Assembly: GCA_013076295.1 (NCBI GenBank)
Contig: RQOL01000855.1
Location: 1,798,001 to 1,862,000 of the forward strand
From: Sanderia malayensis
Taxonomy: Eukaryota; Cnidaria; Scyphozoa; Semaeostomeae; Pelagiidae
Reading direction: 5' to 3'
DNA length: 64,000 nt
How positions within the stretch are numbered: position 1 is the stretch's first letter; each line of letters begins with the position of its first letter. Positions 37,229-50,200 of the stretch are shown here, in pieces. The translations under genes and the position numbers were made by a program. The notes beneath the pieces were generated by a model, which had not been told where the DNA came from, did not search any database, and worked only from the letters and a program-made list of their open reading frames with translations.

Positions 37229-39907
37229 ATGGATGAAGCAGATCGCCATTTTCCTGATACTCATTTTCTCTTCACTTCTGAATCTGTCGGCGAAGGACAT
37301 CCAGGTAAGAAAATAAATAAACAAGCGAAGATGATATGTAAAAATTTGTCGTTGTTCCAATCGTTCATGTAAAGGGAACTCTCATCATTTTCGCTAATCT
37401 CTGGTGAAATAAATAACTAGGATTTTATGTGGTCCTATTATTGATAATCTACTAAAAGTAACTATTCGAGCGTTACATCTCTTGTTCAGTTCCCAAGATT
37501 CCGAGTCAGATCTTTTCGATTTCTTGTGTGTACACAGCAAGTGCACCAGTTCTTTATCCTCGGTACCATCGCAAAATCTGCTGAACGTTTTAATTGAAAG
37601 CAAAATGAGCTCACCAAGTAGCGATAACGGGCATGGTACATTTTTATTTTCGTCTGAATCAGTTGGAGAAGGCCACCCAGGTAAGAAAAGGATATGTCTG
37701 GCGTATTTAGCACGGCATATCAGCTCACATTGGAGCTACAAAATTCATTTTCATCCTGCGCCATGCCACGTACAAGTTAGGCCAATTGAATTAATCGCCC
37801 GATTGTCGTTAATTACAACTTGTATCAAAATTATAAATAGCTTCACGCAACCGATAAAGTAATGTTTAACCTTTTATGGACGTTAAATCGGAATAAATGT
37901 TGCATTTGCTAAGTTCTGTTGTTTCAATCCATGAGTGCTGTAACTTAACAAAGTATTGCGTAAGAAAACGTGTTTCATGATAAATATTTGTAATTTCAGA
38001 CAAGTTATGTGACCAGGTGTCTGATGCCGTTTTGGATGCCCATTTGGAACAGGACCCAAATGCAAAAGTAGCATGCGGTATGTTATTTTCATTTAAAGTT
38101 AACATGGGTGTCTAACATTAATTTTGGCCAGACACCATCTTGCCTTATCTCTCATGTGCACGTGGTGTGGTCGACACGTTGGATTTCACTTTCATAGTTC
38201 TGTTACGCTATCTAATATTAATGCCCTGATGTTGTAGAGGCTGTATCGAAAACTGGAATGGTAATGGTGGTTGGTGAGATCACATCTCATGCAGTGGTTG
38301 ACTACCAGAGTCTCATCCGAAACACCATCAAACACATCGGCTATGATAATGCTGAAAAAGGTATGCCCCTCTCGTAACTTGGGTAGCAATCTATTTGTTA
38401 CTTTGAATAAGACATTGTCTTTTGTAGAATCTTTTCTTGTGGGAACTGATAACATATTTGCCTTGATTTAGGTTTGGATTACAAGTCTTGCAATGTTTTG
38501 GTGTCCATTGACAAACAGTGCGTAGAAATTGCTGATGCCGTCTATGTGAACCATTCAGAAGAGGACGTTGGAGCAGGAGATCAAGGTCTTATGTTTGGCT
38601 ATGCCACCGATGAAACTGAGGAACTCATGCCTCTTACAGTCGTCTTGGCTCACGGACTGAACAAGAAGCTGGCAGAGAATCGAAGAAATGGAACAATGCC
38701 TTGGCTGAGACCCGATTCAAAAACCCAAGTCACTGTGGAATACAAAATGGACGGTGGCGCTTGTGTGCCACTTCGAGTTCACACAATTGTCATTTCAGCA
38801 CAAACTGGCCCAGAAATCTCTTTGGAAGATCTTCGAAAAGAACTGATGGAAAATATTGTCAAGGTATTTAGAAGTAATCTGTTTGATATGATGTTTAAAC
38901 CTGTTGAAAAGTCCAAGTCAAAACTTCAATTTATAATATGTTAATTTATACATAGGTCGTTGTTCCTGAAAAATACCTGGATTCAAAGACAATCTACCAT
39001 TTGCAGCCATCTGGTTGTTTCCATATTGGTGGTCCACAGGTACATAAATGTGAAATTAGTGTTACTAATCTTTTTGATGGCAGTAAGATTTGCAGAAAGA
39101 CATTCTTCAGATAACTAATAGAAAGTTTTCTATGAATGGAGATTAATTCATATCTCCTTTGGATGTTGTAGGGTGATGCCGGGTTGACTGGAAGAAAGAT
39201 CATTGTAGATACTTATGGTGGTTGGGGTGCTCACGGTGGTGGGGCATTCTCAGGCAAAGACTGGACTAAGGTATGAACCTATTCTCCAATACCATTGCAT
39301 TATTTTGCACATGATGCTCTGGCCATGCCATGCAGTACCAAGCTATATCCTGATATGTAATGAAGGTTCCTGTCTCGCATTTTATTGCAGGTTGACCGCT
39401 CTGCTAGTTATGCCGCTCGGTGGATTGCAAAGTCGCTTGTTCACGCTGGGCTTGCAAGGCGAGTTCTCATCCAAGTCTCGTATGCCATAGGCATTGCAGA
39501 GCCACTGTCCATAACTGTCTTTGAATATGGAACTAGCAAAGTCCCTGCTGACGAATTATTGAGGATTGTCAAGAAGAATTTTGATCTCCGACCGGGCATG
39601 ATTGTCAAGTGAGTTCACTTTCATGTTTCTGTTTCAAACCCGTTGGCTGCATGACACGAGGTGTCTTTTGACCCCCCCCCCAACACAGAATGAAATTCCC
39701 CCAGAAAATTCCAGCCCCCTTGGAGAAAATATAACTCTACGCCTATGTTTCAGTGAATATAATTTTATCAGAGATTTTGAATCGTTGTTTGCTTTTTCTC
39801 ATCACAGGGAGCTTGGTTTGAAGAAACCAATCTACAAAGATTCTTGCATCTATGGTCATTTCAAGCCTGGATTCACATGGGAAGTGCCAAAGAAATTAGA
39901 ATTGTGA
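37229..39907 (+). CDS. MAT2A: S-adenosylmethionine synthetase with two alternative first exons
   Basis: Makes S-adenosylmethionine from methionine and ATP. Exons: 1a 37229-37304 or 1b 37605-37680, then 38000-38077, 38238-38360, 38472-38863, 38956-39039, 39172-39270, 39391-39608 and 39808-39907. With either first exon the total is 1170 nt (389 aa), the usual size. Each first exon is 76 nt with its own ATG and ends with SESVGEGHP, so they are mutually exclusive and encode different N-termini ([16 protein letters not shown] or [16 protein letters not shown]). Family motifs are [37 protein letters not shown] and [16 protein letters not shown]. The product ends at [15 protein letters not shown]. 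The residue after GKD is Trp rather than the common Pro. AATAAA-type signals follow from about 39957. MAT1A and MAT2A are vertebrate-specific, so the symbol means only the eukaryotic MAT class. Confidence 0.95.
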
Positions 39908-41271
39908 AGATTATAACTTTTCAAACTATAATCCATCTTTATAGTCAAGTATTATATTAATAAAAAAATATATTACTAAATTTTCCCATTTCTGCCAAAT
40001 TTCTTCATTCAAAAATTCCCCATATCATTTGTGCACAACATTTCTTCTCAATAAAGTTCTGAATAACTTTTTGTCTGTAGATATTTGCATGTTCTGTTGT
40101 GTAATATCATTTCTTTATAGAAACATTGAACCCTGCGAACATTGTTTTCCTTTTTGTAATTATTCTTCAATAAATGACCAGAGAGAATTGAATCAATGAA
40201 ATGAGGGTCACAAGTTGGTTTGAGGTGTAAACCCTGCTTAAACTTTAAGCTATTGGCTGATAAAATGGAACCTCTATACAGTTGACAAATATTTTTGTTC
40301 TAAAATTTTGAACATGGGCCAATTTTTGCAAAAGCAACCTCGACGGATAAAATCATGGATTTCAAAGTTGTCAGTTATTTTTCGGTTAAACTGTATTCGT
40401 TTATGACGTTAACAACTTAGCCTCGTTTTGAAGGCTTTCTCGGAATTTCTTTCCCGCTTTTTGGGCAACGCAATCTGGAGGAGACCTCGTGACAGCCTCT
40501 CAGCAAGGGGCAATATAAATTCACCAAAGCATGTTGAAGCAATACTGAACAGTATCGTCCACTCCCTCTTACACAAAGATGCAGTTGCAGCGTGTTTTTT
40601 CGGTCTGAGAACATAGCGCATGACTCGTAGGAATATCTAATATATTTTCGAGGTAAGAACTGCTATCTTCTGATAATAGCACTGTATTGATCAATGATAT
40701 AAAATACAAAATCTTCTCGACAAGGAAGAAAGTATCTTGGCATTTTTCTCCTTGTTGTTTATTGTCACGATAAAAAACTGGTGTTCTTGTATGAGCTTGA
40801 AGTTCATACAAAAAGACCAGTTTTTCATCGTGTTGGTATATCTGTATTCTCTGCTTAAGAATGTTACCATTGGTGAATGACTGCTGTTGAATGAATGAAA
40901 CATCAAACCAAGTTGTTCATTTATCGTCAAACACCACCAAGGTACAAAATGTAAAAACCGGAAGTGTAAGCAATAGGTATGGATCTTGTTGCATATTCAA
41001 ATAAGACGTTATGTTTGTCTGACAAATATGTTTCGTTGGCAAGTATCAGTTTCGATTTATTTACTTGTTTCGAGCAGAACAAAGCTGGAGAGATGCACGC
41101 AACGCTTGAAACTAAAGTGTTTTCTTTTCGGATACGCGAATTTGTCTAAAATCTGTCTTTGTTGCTCTTCTCTCAAGATATTTGTCTTGTCTGTCTGAGG
41201 TAAATTTTTGACAAGGAGGACGAGGAAATCGAATTTATTTTGTATTTTAGCTGCAACCACAGTCGACGAGC
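39908..41271. other. Spacer after the SAM synthetase gene
   Basis: Contains the MAT 3' UTR with several AATAAA signals and the promoter of the cysteine-rich gene. A 62-residue + strand frame at 40428-40616 has no recognisable features and no splice support. Nothing else was seen. Confidence 0.4.
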
Positions 41272-42169
41272 ATGCTGGGATTTTGGTTTGTCACGTGCAT
41301 GCTTTTGCTTCTGATCATTGGTCATCCAGCGTGCACTGCACAAATCAGCAACCAAACATGCTCCTCGGCTCCTTGTGATTTGAACTGCGTGTATCGTGGA
41401 CTTTGCGTGCAATCGTGTAGTGCATTACCGTGTAAGATGTCGTGCAAAGCAGAAGGCAAAGCTTGCAAACAGACCTGCTATAAAGGTGGATGTGGTAGCA
41501 TGCAATGCCAAAGTGATACAGTAAGAAATTGAGTTGAATTGAATTCTCATTTTCACGTTCTTGAACCATTTTACTTTCATACTATTAAGACAATGACACG
41601 AAATATAATAGGAGTGCATGAATGGTGGGTTCATCCCCATTAGTGTGATGCCTTATGGGTCTTACTGATTAATATGTAGATGTAGATGTAGATGTATGAG
41701 CTCTTGTGTGTCAAGTAACTTCATTTATGTCCATCAATATATGTTTCAGATCTGTGCTTTGTCGTGTCCTGGTGGTAATTGTAAGCAAATGAGTTGCGAT
41801 GCTCGCCTTCAATCTCTTTTAACCTGTTCATCTCGCTGCGGTATGACGTGCAATTCACCATGTAATGCAATTTGCTCTGGTCAGGCATGTAACGTAGATT
41901 GCAGGACCGAAGGCTGCGATATCTCTTGTAATCAGGGGGATTGTGTCGTCGATTTTGCGGAGAAAACCTCTGGATTTGTGAGGTGTTTTGGTGGAAATTG
42001 CACAGTTATTTGCCGAAGGAATGCAGACTGCGTCATTTCAATATGCCCCTCACATCGTCCATGCAGAATAATTAACTCTTTTGGGAGAGCTTTATTTATT
42101 CATAATCTAAATTATGGAGTTGTAATTTTGTCATTCCTAGTTGCGCTTTATATTTGGAAAGATTTCTAA
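41272..42169 (+). CDS. Cysteine-rich secreted protein with C-terminal membrane anchor
   Basis: Two exons, 41272-41520 and 41750-42169, join in phase 0 (669 nt, 222 aa). Residues 1-24 are a signal peptide (LLLLIIGHPACTA). The mature part has roughly 40 cysteines in short CxxxC and CxxxxC spacings (CDLNC, CKMSC, CKQTC, CNVDC, CDISC) from about residue 28 to 190. The C-terminus is hydrophobic (GVVILSFLVALYIW) with only KDF after it, which fits a single transmembrane helix or a GPI-anchor signal. I do not recognise a named domain. The spacing suggests repeated small disulfide knots rather than EGF or keratin-associated repeats. It is probably a cell-surface protein. Confidence 0.75.
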
Positions 42170-42281
42170 TCATGATTGATTTTCTTCTATTTTCGCTGCT
42201 GGGTAGCGAATCGTCTTCGCAGCAGAATATGATCGAATTGTGTTTGAGAAAATATGTTGTGTCTTTGTGTGTGTCTCAAAA

Positions 42282-42765
42282 CCCTAACCCTAAGTGATAC
42301 ACCAGACACTAGTATTACGTCAGTAGTATTACGTGAGGTATACTCCTGTGCAGTAGCCCATATATGGCACTGCGCATACACACCTTTACGGCCTCTAGTC
42401 CTAACCCTAATCCTAACCGATACACCATACACTGTCAGTAGCATTACGTCATGTATACTCCTGCGCAGTAGCCCATATATGGCACTGCGCATACACACCC
42501 ACCTTTACGGCCTCTAACCCCAACCCTAACCCTAATCCTAACCCTAACCCTAACCGATACACCATACACTGTCAGTAGCATTACGTCATGTACACTCCTG
42601 CGCAGTAGCCAATATATGGCACTGCGCATACACACCCACCTTTAGGGCCTCTAACCGTAACCGTAACCCTAACCCTAACCTATACACCATACACTGTCAG
42701 TAACATTACGTCATGTATACTCCTGCGCAGTAGCCTGTATACGGCAGTGCGCATACACGCCCACA
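42282..42765. repeat. Satellite with embedded telomere-type (CCCTAA) repeats
   Basis: Four copies of a unit of about 110-135 bases (roughly 42282-42399, 42400-42519, 42520-42655 and 42656-42765). Each begins with two to six telomere-like hexamers (CCCTAA, with CCGTAA and TCCTAA variants) and continues with a conserved body: gatacaccatacactgtcag, attacgtcatgta, ctcctgcgcagtag, ggcactgcgcatacacaccc. The variation in copy length comes mainly from the number of hexamers. Confidence 0.9.
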
Positions 42766-42815
42766 TTTTGGACATTTAAATTATAAATTAATTAAAACAC
42801 AAAGTAGATGCTCGC

Positions 42816-42890
42816 ATCAGGTTTTGAACCAGGGCCTCGACATCAGTGTGCAGGTTCGTTACCGTTAGTCTACAGCAGCGCTTCATAGCA
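42816..42890 (-). repeat. tRNA-derived sequence (SINE head or tRNA remnant)
   Basis: Read on the - strand, there is a B-box-like GGTTCAAAACC and an A-box-like TGTAGACTAACGG at tRNA spacing, with partly pairing ends (gcgctgc / gcgagca). The anticodon stem does not pair well, so it is not called as a functional tRNA. Confidence 0.45.
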
Positions 42891-43953
42891 GTGGAGAATA
42901 GCATAAGGTCAAAGGAATAGCCATAAATGGAAAAACTTCTTTCTCAATTGACATTTGTTTGGGATGTGTTGTGCCTGAAAAGACAAAAACTGTTGTACAC
43001 CTAAACTTTTCTCTACACCGCCTTTCCATATTTTTTTCAGGCACTATTTCAAAACATATCTTTTTAAGCTAGATGCTCTATTCCTGGTTATTGGTTTTAC
43101 ATCACAGCAGCACTCGTTTTAACAACGTTAACAGCTAGTTTATTTGTTAAATTCTTTTTTAATTTCTTTCTCAGAAGAAACCTGAACTACACATTCTGTG
43201 GCGATTTTTCTTTTCCGCGCGGCGCTGCTGACATCACCCTGATATGTGTACGTGCACAGTGACACGTCAGTCAATATTATCATAGCGGCGTCGGCGCAAA
43301 GACTGAACGCAGCGCGCGGGGGAAGAAGAAAGGCCTGACTTACAGAGGATAATAAAAATAAAAACTTTGATAATGCCAATGAACTGTATTATCAGATCGA
43401 TTACGAATTTCTGTTGGGATATAACTGTAGTCAAGCTTTATCAAGTTATTGAATTATAAATGAAGCAAGGTATGGTTGTTAAAAATCAAAATATATCATA
43501 TTCAATGTTTATTGTTCACTTAATTTTGTTTGCATTGGTCTCCTCAAGCAACAAGCAGACAACTGCGTCATTTAGTTCCCCATTTAAAACCTGGCCTGTT
43601 TCCTGTTGCATTCAAGAAATATCCAGGAAAGAGTATACCAGAAGCTCATATATCACAGCAGTGGTATTTTGCAGTTCTAGTGTTCACTATTAACAAAATT
43701 AGCTATTAACAACTATTAATAAAATTAGCTTTTTGACGTTAAAGTATCAGTTTGTTTACAAGCAAAACGCCCACCTCTCCCTTTCCTGTAGTTGTTAAAC
43801 CACTTCATCATCTAGAATTCGACATATTAAAGGAAATTCTAGATGATGACTTGATCACTTAATGGAAAGCTTCGATGCAGCTATCTGTGCAATAACTGCA
43901 GATGATCAAATTTCCTTACTGAAACTGGCTGATATACTTTCCTCTATTCTTAG
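42891..43953. other. Spacer before the GRDP-like gene
   Basis: No supported coding region. A frame beginning at the ATG near 43861 runs into the first coding exon of the next gene in a different phase and then stops, so I treat it as 5' UTR or chance. Confidence 0.4.
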
Positions 43954-46258
43954 ATGGGCAATGAAGCAACGAAAGATGCAAAAATGCAAAATCAATCTGA
44001 ATTGATCACAGCAGGAAGAAACTTATACGATTTCATTCACAGAGTTAACCAATACTGCACGCTATACATGACACCTGTTATTCAAAATGCTATACAACGG
44101 TAAGCTTTGTATAAGATTCACCAAGGCTTTAACTACCTGTAAATCTGGACACAAAAAATTTGTTGACATCTCCTTCAGTGCTGAATGCAGTCAGATTAAT
44201 TATGCACTGTATTTAACATCATGGATGGTCATAACGTTTTAACACCAGGCTTTTCAAAATGTTGTTTTTTTTTCAAGGTACGAGCAAAAGTGGTTACCTC
44301 TCACTGCTAGACACTTGGACAGAGTTTTAGCTGCACCCTTGGATATCGAATGGGTGTGGTATGTACACATGATGAACCCTGAAGCATATGGGCAAGATTG
44401 CATTGCTCAGGCGAAATCAATTATCGACCATAATTTGTTGTCTGAATCAGAAAGAGAGATCTCTCTTCGATTTACCCAAGATGCTTGGAACAGATCGTAT
44501 CCCGGTGAACCTTTCTTCGTTGACCTCAATGACAGTTCACCTACAGTTGATGCTGAATTTCGCAGCACTCTGACCTACGACTTGTGCAATGCTGCACGTC
44601 AAGAAATGCTGTTCAACTACCAAGTTGCTCTGCCTCATTACAGAGATGAGAAGTTCTTAAAAGAAGCTGTCAAACGGTACATTTGTTTATTCGAAATGCG
44701 CAAAGCTGGCTGTCCATTTGTACCCTATTACGATAATGGTCTCATCTGGCATGCCCACATGGCGTTTCCTAAGAAATACATCAAAAAGACTGCTGAATTT
44801 TTTGGTTCTGTTCTCTCTCACACCATTGCAGATAGCATGCGTTTTCCAGGAACTCCTCAATGGGAGTCGGTCACATCTGCCAAAGCTGCTTGGCAACAAA
44901 AGCGAAAGCCGATTGCTGTATCAGGAAGCATGCTCAGAGGACTGCCTCCTTTTCCACATGAGGCTAGAAACCCAGATCGTTACACTGCATATTCACATAA
45001 AACCTATTTTCTTCAACCCAAACAACTACAGATTACCAATCTACCTAAAGGTCATTACAGAGCTGTGGTGAAATGCGAAGCCAAGGAATCAGATATTACA
45101 CAACCATTTGTTGTCTATGACTCTTCCATTGAACCTATGGAGGATAAATGGACAAAGAAATTCAACATGGAAAATGATGAAGCAAGGTTTGCTCTGAAAA
45201 CAGAAAGGTTCTATGGCTTGTCTGTGTCTTTGTACAAGAAGATAGATGATACAATGTACGAATGCTATGTTTGCACAGTAGATTTTCCACAGGACTCTGA
45301 TGTTGGAAAGAAAATTGATGAATTTGCTCTGCCACTGTGTTTAAAGTTTGTTGGGTTTGTTAACAACAGTGGAAATCTACAAACAAGTAAAGTAACCAAT
45401 GAATTCACTGGTTGCTTTGTGTTGTCTTGCCCAATAATTCGGCCAGGAAGCTACATGTTGAAGCTGGATACTTCTCACACTCCATATGAGCTTTGCCCTG
45501 ACATGGCTGACCTGTTGAAACTGCCAAAGATTGTTCTTCCATACTATTCGGGCCAGCAGTGCATACAATGCAGTTATAATGACTTCAAAGTGCTCGGCAG
45601 CTTGGGTGATCCAGCATTTTATATGCGCATTGTACATTGCCAGAGACCCAAGGTATCTGTTGTCGAGATAACAGATTTCAATTTTGAGCTCATTGCTTCT
45701 GCACACACGGTTGATCTCGGCACGCTCCCTTCTCATGATGAAGTTGGCAACCCACATGGCTGCTGCTCAATCAACAAGGACACGCAGAGAGCAATGATCA
45801 TACGCAGTGAAAACTCTGATTGGGCAGTGGTGCGAGCTTCCTGGCATGGCTACAGAAAGTTTGTCGATTCCGGACATCTTGCTGCCGAGCTGTTCATTCT
45901 GACCAGCGGTCAAGGCTGTTGGATACCGATTCAAAGCAGTGGACCTCTCAAGAATCTATTCACTATTGATTTGGGACCGATTGGGATAGGCAAAGTGGTG
46001 GTGGATGTTGAGAAGGCAATTGTGACATTTCCAGGAACTGTTTCCTATGTGCCAGAGCTGTTGTGTCTATCATCTTGCATTTCAATCCTATTTGCTTTGT
46101 GTCAAGTGAGAGCAGAACCTGAGAAAGATGCTGATGGAAGACTGTTGCCTTATTCCATAAAAAATAAGAAGAGCTACAAGCTTGATGTAAATAGACTTGC
46201 ATATGTCATCAACGCTGGATTGTATTGCCCTTTATTGCCAAGATCATATAATCACTGA
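43954..46258 (+). CDS. GRDP/DUF1399-type (glycine-rich domain-containing-like) protein
   Basis: Two exons, 43954-44099 and 44278-46258, join with a split Arg codon (2127 nt, 708 aa). The N-terminal half has the two hallmarks of the DUF1399/GRDP family, which are paired helical segments with conserved Trp-His motifs. The first is LDIEWVWYVHMMNPEAYGQDC, which continues to a WNRSYPGEPF block. The second is GCPFVPYYDNGLIWHAHMAFP, followed by YxxxTAEFFG. The rest (about residues 240-700) is a beta-rich region typical of animal and plant members, without the plant RNA-binding or glycine-rich extension. Plant GRDPs are linked to growth and stress responses; the animal role is unknown. The start at 43954 follows an acceptor-like cttag, so an upstream non-coding exon is possible. 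Confidence 0.8.
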
Positions 46259-47286
46259 GTGAACCAACAAGTATTCCATTTGAAAAATTTTCTTAAAAAA
46301 GATTTGAGGGTTACTGAACGGTGTATCTATTTCTGTACCAGTTTCAAGGTACAAATAAAAACTTCCGAACCAAAATACATAGCCTTGCTTATATCTTAAA
46401 TTACTGAATAATGTCATTGCTTGTTCCTTTCTTTTCATTCTAATATTGCATTTAACCTGCTGTATATTTCATAACCCCATGCACAATTGTAATCATTTCA
46501 AGAAACTTTGTAATTTAAATGTGTAATGGATCTGACCATGCAAATAGCATGTACTTTTGTACATAATTAATTTTGGGACTATTTGTATATATATTAAACT
46601 CGAATTCATAAGCATTGTTTTCAAAATATGCATAATATTTATATCAATATATTTGCATTCAATGAAATGTTTCGCCATGTTCCTTCCCCCGTTGTTACCT
46701 TGTTGACAGTAACCTATAAGGTGTTTAACTTGTGCACATGTCAACCAAAATCTCTCGCATAATAAAATTGAGCACTATCATTATTCGGGCTCAAACAGGG
46801 ATAAAATAAACTCACCATTACACTTGTGTTTGTAAGAACAACATCTTCTTCTTGCCATAACTTCACTGCTTGCCTTCCATCTTGCCTCTGCTTGTCTTCA
46901 ATATTGCGTGAGCTTCGACTTCGAGCAGCATAACAGATTCTCAGTTGCAGCAAGACCGAAGCCTCGTACCAAGATGTAAGGGACAGATTAGGGTTGGGGA
47001 AAAATACAAGGGGGTTATGAACAGATGGGAGGGATGATAAACAACTTGTATTTCTTGATTTAAATGGCTTATATTTTATTTTTAGATGCTTTCTCTTGCT
47101 TTAATTTTAGTATACCATTGTTAATCAAAGCAAGATCCAAGAATCGAATCAAATATTTGCAATTATGTATAATTCCTTCTGACCACAATCTAACTTGGTT
47201 TATCCTCCTTTGCAGCCCATTAAAAAATAACTGGATAAAAACCATCATTAAAAAAGCATATATAGAAACATAAATTATTAGACCAA
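46259..47286. other. Convergent spacer
   Basis: Lies between the 3' ends of the GRDP-like (+) and the 519-aa secreted-protein (-) genes. No coding region or recognisable repeat was found beyond 3' UTR-like AT-rich sequence. Confidence 0.45.
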
Positions 47287-50200
47287 TTACTTTCTCAGCA
47301 ACCCCATCTTTTCTGCTAATCCCAGTTTATCATTAACAACACCGTATATTTTATTTTTCTCAATATTTCGCTTTTGATCAAGTTTCTCCGCCAACCTCTC
47401 GCTTCTTTTAAAAAATATATCAAGGGTATCCTTTTCCTTTTTATTTTCAATAGCTTTGATTAGCTTCTCTTCAATCATCGACTTACTATCAGGCATTACC
47501 AATGGTAGTGGCATGATTTCCTTAAGCTCCTCCTCCACAGCATTCAACTGCTCCGCAGCAGCAATGTACGTATCATTCAATATGAAATACCTGAATCTCA
47601 ATATCAGTATCTTGTTGAATTTGTTAGTCCTTTGATCCGGTGATAACAAATCGCTTCTCACAATTTCTGCGCGATCTAAGCGAGTGATATGCGCAGGGGA
47701 TATCGCAGTCAAAGCAAGGTCAGCCGGCAAGTTCTCGCCATCAGGAAGAGAAAACCCCAGCCCGTCTGAAAATATCTGGACTTTCATATCCAGAGCTTTG
47801 CGTTTCGGAAACGGTAGAGTTACGAGCAGTGTTGCACCTGGAGTGAATTTAGAGTCCCTGTGCAACCATCTCGAGCTGCCGTGAGCTGTTAGGACTTGTG
47901 AAAAGTTCTGAAAATGTTGATTTGTCACAAACAGTGCCAGTGTCTGGCTTCTATCCCTCAGGAGTGTTATTCGATTCACTGTTGGACCAAACATCTTTTT
48001 CAGCAGCGCAACTGGCGAATAATCTGGCAGTTCAAGTAAAATGGCAAGGTTCTTGTATGATCCCCTTCTCACGATTAATACTCTTACATGTGCCTCTTGA
48101 AAAATGTCTATGTCTGGTATTCCTGGAAAAAATACGCTAGATAATAATTGCAAGTCTTGAAAATAGATTGGCAAACGAAATAAACAATAACAGACAGAAA
48201 TATTCATTACAGTCAACTCTCTCTAATTCGAACACCCTGGGGAAGCGTGAAAATGTTCGAAGTACAAAAAGTTCGAATTTATAGAGGCTTGTTTTACAAG
48301 AGTTGGTTCATTAGTGATCCTTGAATGGACAGAGAATTTCGTTCGAATTAGATAGAGTTCGAATTACACGAGCTCGAACTATGCAGATTTGACTGTATCT
48401 GCAAATAATGAAGCCATAATTCTTACCTGAGAAGATAATTTCGTAGTCACCGGTGGATGTTTCGATCTTGCCTCGAACTTTAACTCTTCTCAGCTTAAAG
48501 TTACCAAGACCAATGTTTTCAAGCAAGACTTTTATTCCAGAAGAAGGCAAAATGTCTACATCAAATTTCTCTCCAATCGATCTTATTGACAAGGCTGAAA
48601 AATAATTAACCTGTTTCATTAACCTGTACAGCAAGATAGAATAGTTTAAATTAATGCAAATACAATTGGTTGGAAAATCGCCATGTTAGTCATAAAATTA
48701 CTTCTACTCAAGATTTTTATTTGCATAGATTCCCTTTAACTTAATTTCATTTAATTCAGACAATTTGTACACACTAATGCTAGGACTCCTTTTAGAAGAC
48801 AATCAATATACTAGTAGATAGATAGATGGTAGAGGGATAATATAGATAGATAGATGGATGGATAGATGGATAGTTGGATAGATAGATAGATAGATAGATA
48901 GATAGTTAGATTAGATATAGTGCCACGTAAAAAACAATGAAAAGACAAGTAAAAAACATTGTGCAAATTAAAAAATAAAAATTACAAAACTAAATAAAAG
49001 GTTGTCTACCTTGATGCGCAGAGCCTGACAATTTCATCTCACCCGAAGATTGGCGCGTAACTTTAACGCTAAGCTGTTGGTGATTAATATACCATACACC
49101 TCTTGCAGTCATTTCATAGTCGCCAAATGGTATCGGCACAGATATATCAGCAACCATTGCATTCAGCTTCAATACTACAACAACAACAACAGAACAGCAT
49201 CGTGTAAAATCACTCTAATGCTCCATGTATTGCAAACAAATCGTACTAAAAAGTAATCTTAAAGTCTTGATAATTGGAAATATTGCAGAGAGATGATTTG
49301 CACATTGTCTTTTTATTAGAAACCTCGTTTACAGCGAGTAAATATTATTCACGAGGTTCTACTTTGCGTAGCAGGAGAAACGCAAGCAAGGCTGTGCTTT
49401 GCGTAGCAGGAGAAACGCAAGCAAGGCTCTACTTTACGTAGCAGGAAAAACGCAAGCAAGGCTCTACTTTACGTAGCAGGAAAAACGCAAGCAAGGCTGT
49501 GCTTTGCGTAGCAAGAAAAACGCAAGCAAGGCTGTGCTTTGCGTAGCAGGAGAAACGCAAGCAAGGCTCTACTTTACGTTTGTCCTACCTTAAACCTTAC
49601 GTAAGAGAAACGCAAGCAAGACTCTACAACAAATGCAAGAAACAATGCAGGACTGGCAACAAACAGGCTTATACCAACCTGGCAATATCTGCAACTGTCC
49701 GTCTGCACTGGTAACGAATGTGACCTTTCCAAGACACGTGTTGATGTAAAAGATAGTGACACTGATGGGTAAAATATCCTTGATAGGTTTGGCAGACAAT
49801 GTCAGGCTGTAACTGGGCAAGATGTTATTGATAACCTTAGCAAGTGTCAAGCAATGTGCACGTTGTGGTATGACTCTGTAGGCACAGCTTCCAGACAAGA
49901 TCTGCACTTTACAATCGTGTATTTCGTAGATCTTCTTCAGGTCTGGCGCCTTTGTACCCAGTAGGAAGATGTTTATGTCAGGAAACGCAGCTGTCTTTTG
50001 CTCAGACTCTGCAAATAGAAACGCAAAAGACTATCATACAAACGAAGCACAATATTCCTGCCTTCTCCAATCTACTTGTAGATATGTGCGTGTGGTAGAT
50101 ATGCAGATGCATCCACAGATATCCTGTACCATTACTGCACAATTGTGCTATATAGATACGATATGTACCACAATATATGGGCATTATATATACTGATGCT

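Noticed and set aside
42187..42635. Frames across the telomere-type satellite
   Set aside because: They are repeat-derived, with no similarity to known proteins and no splice support.
42816..42890. Functional tRNA gene
   Set aside because: Box-like sequences are present but the anticodon and acceptor stems pair poorly.
49353..49615. Possible CRISPR-like array of regular repeats
   Set aside because: The repeats are directly adjacent without unique spacers and lie in an intron of a eukaryotic gene, so it is a minisatellite.
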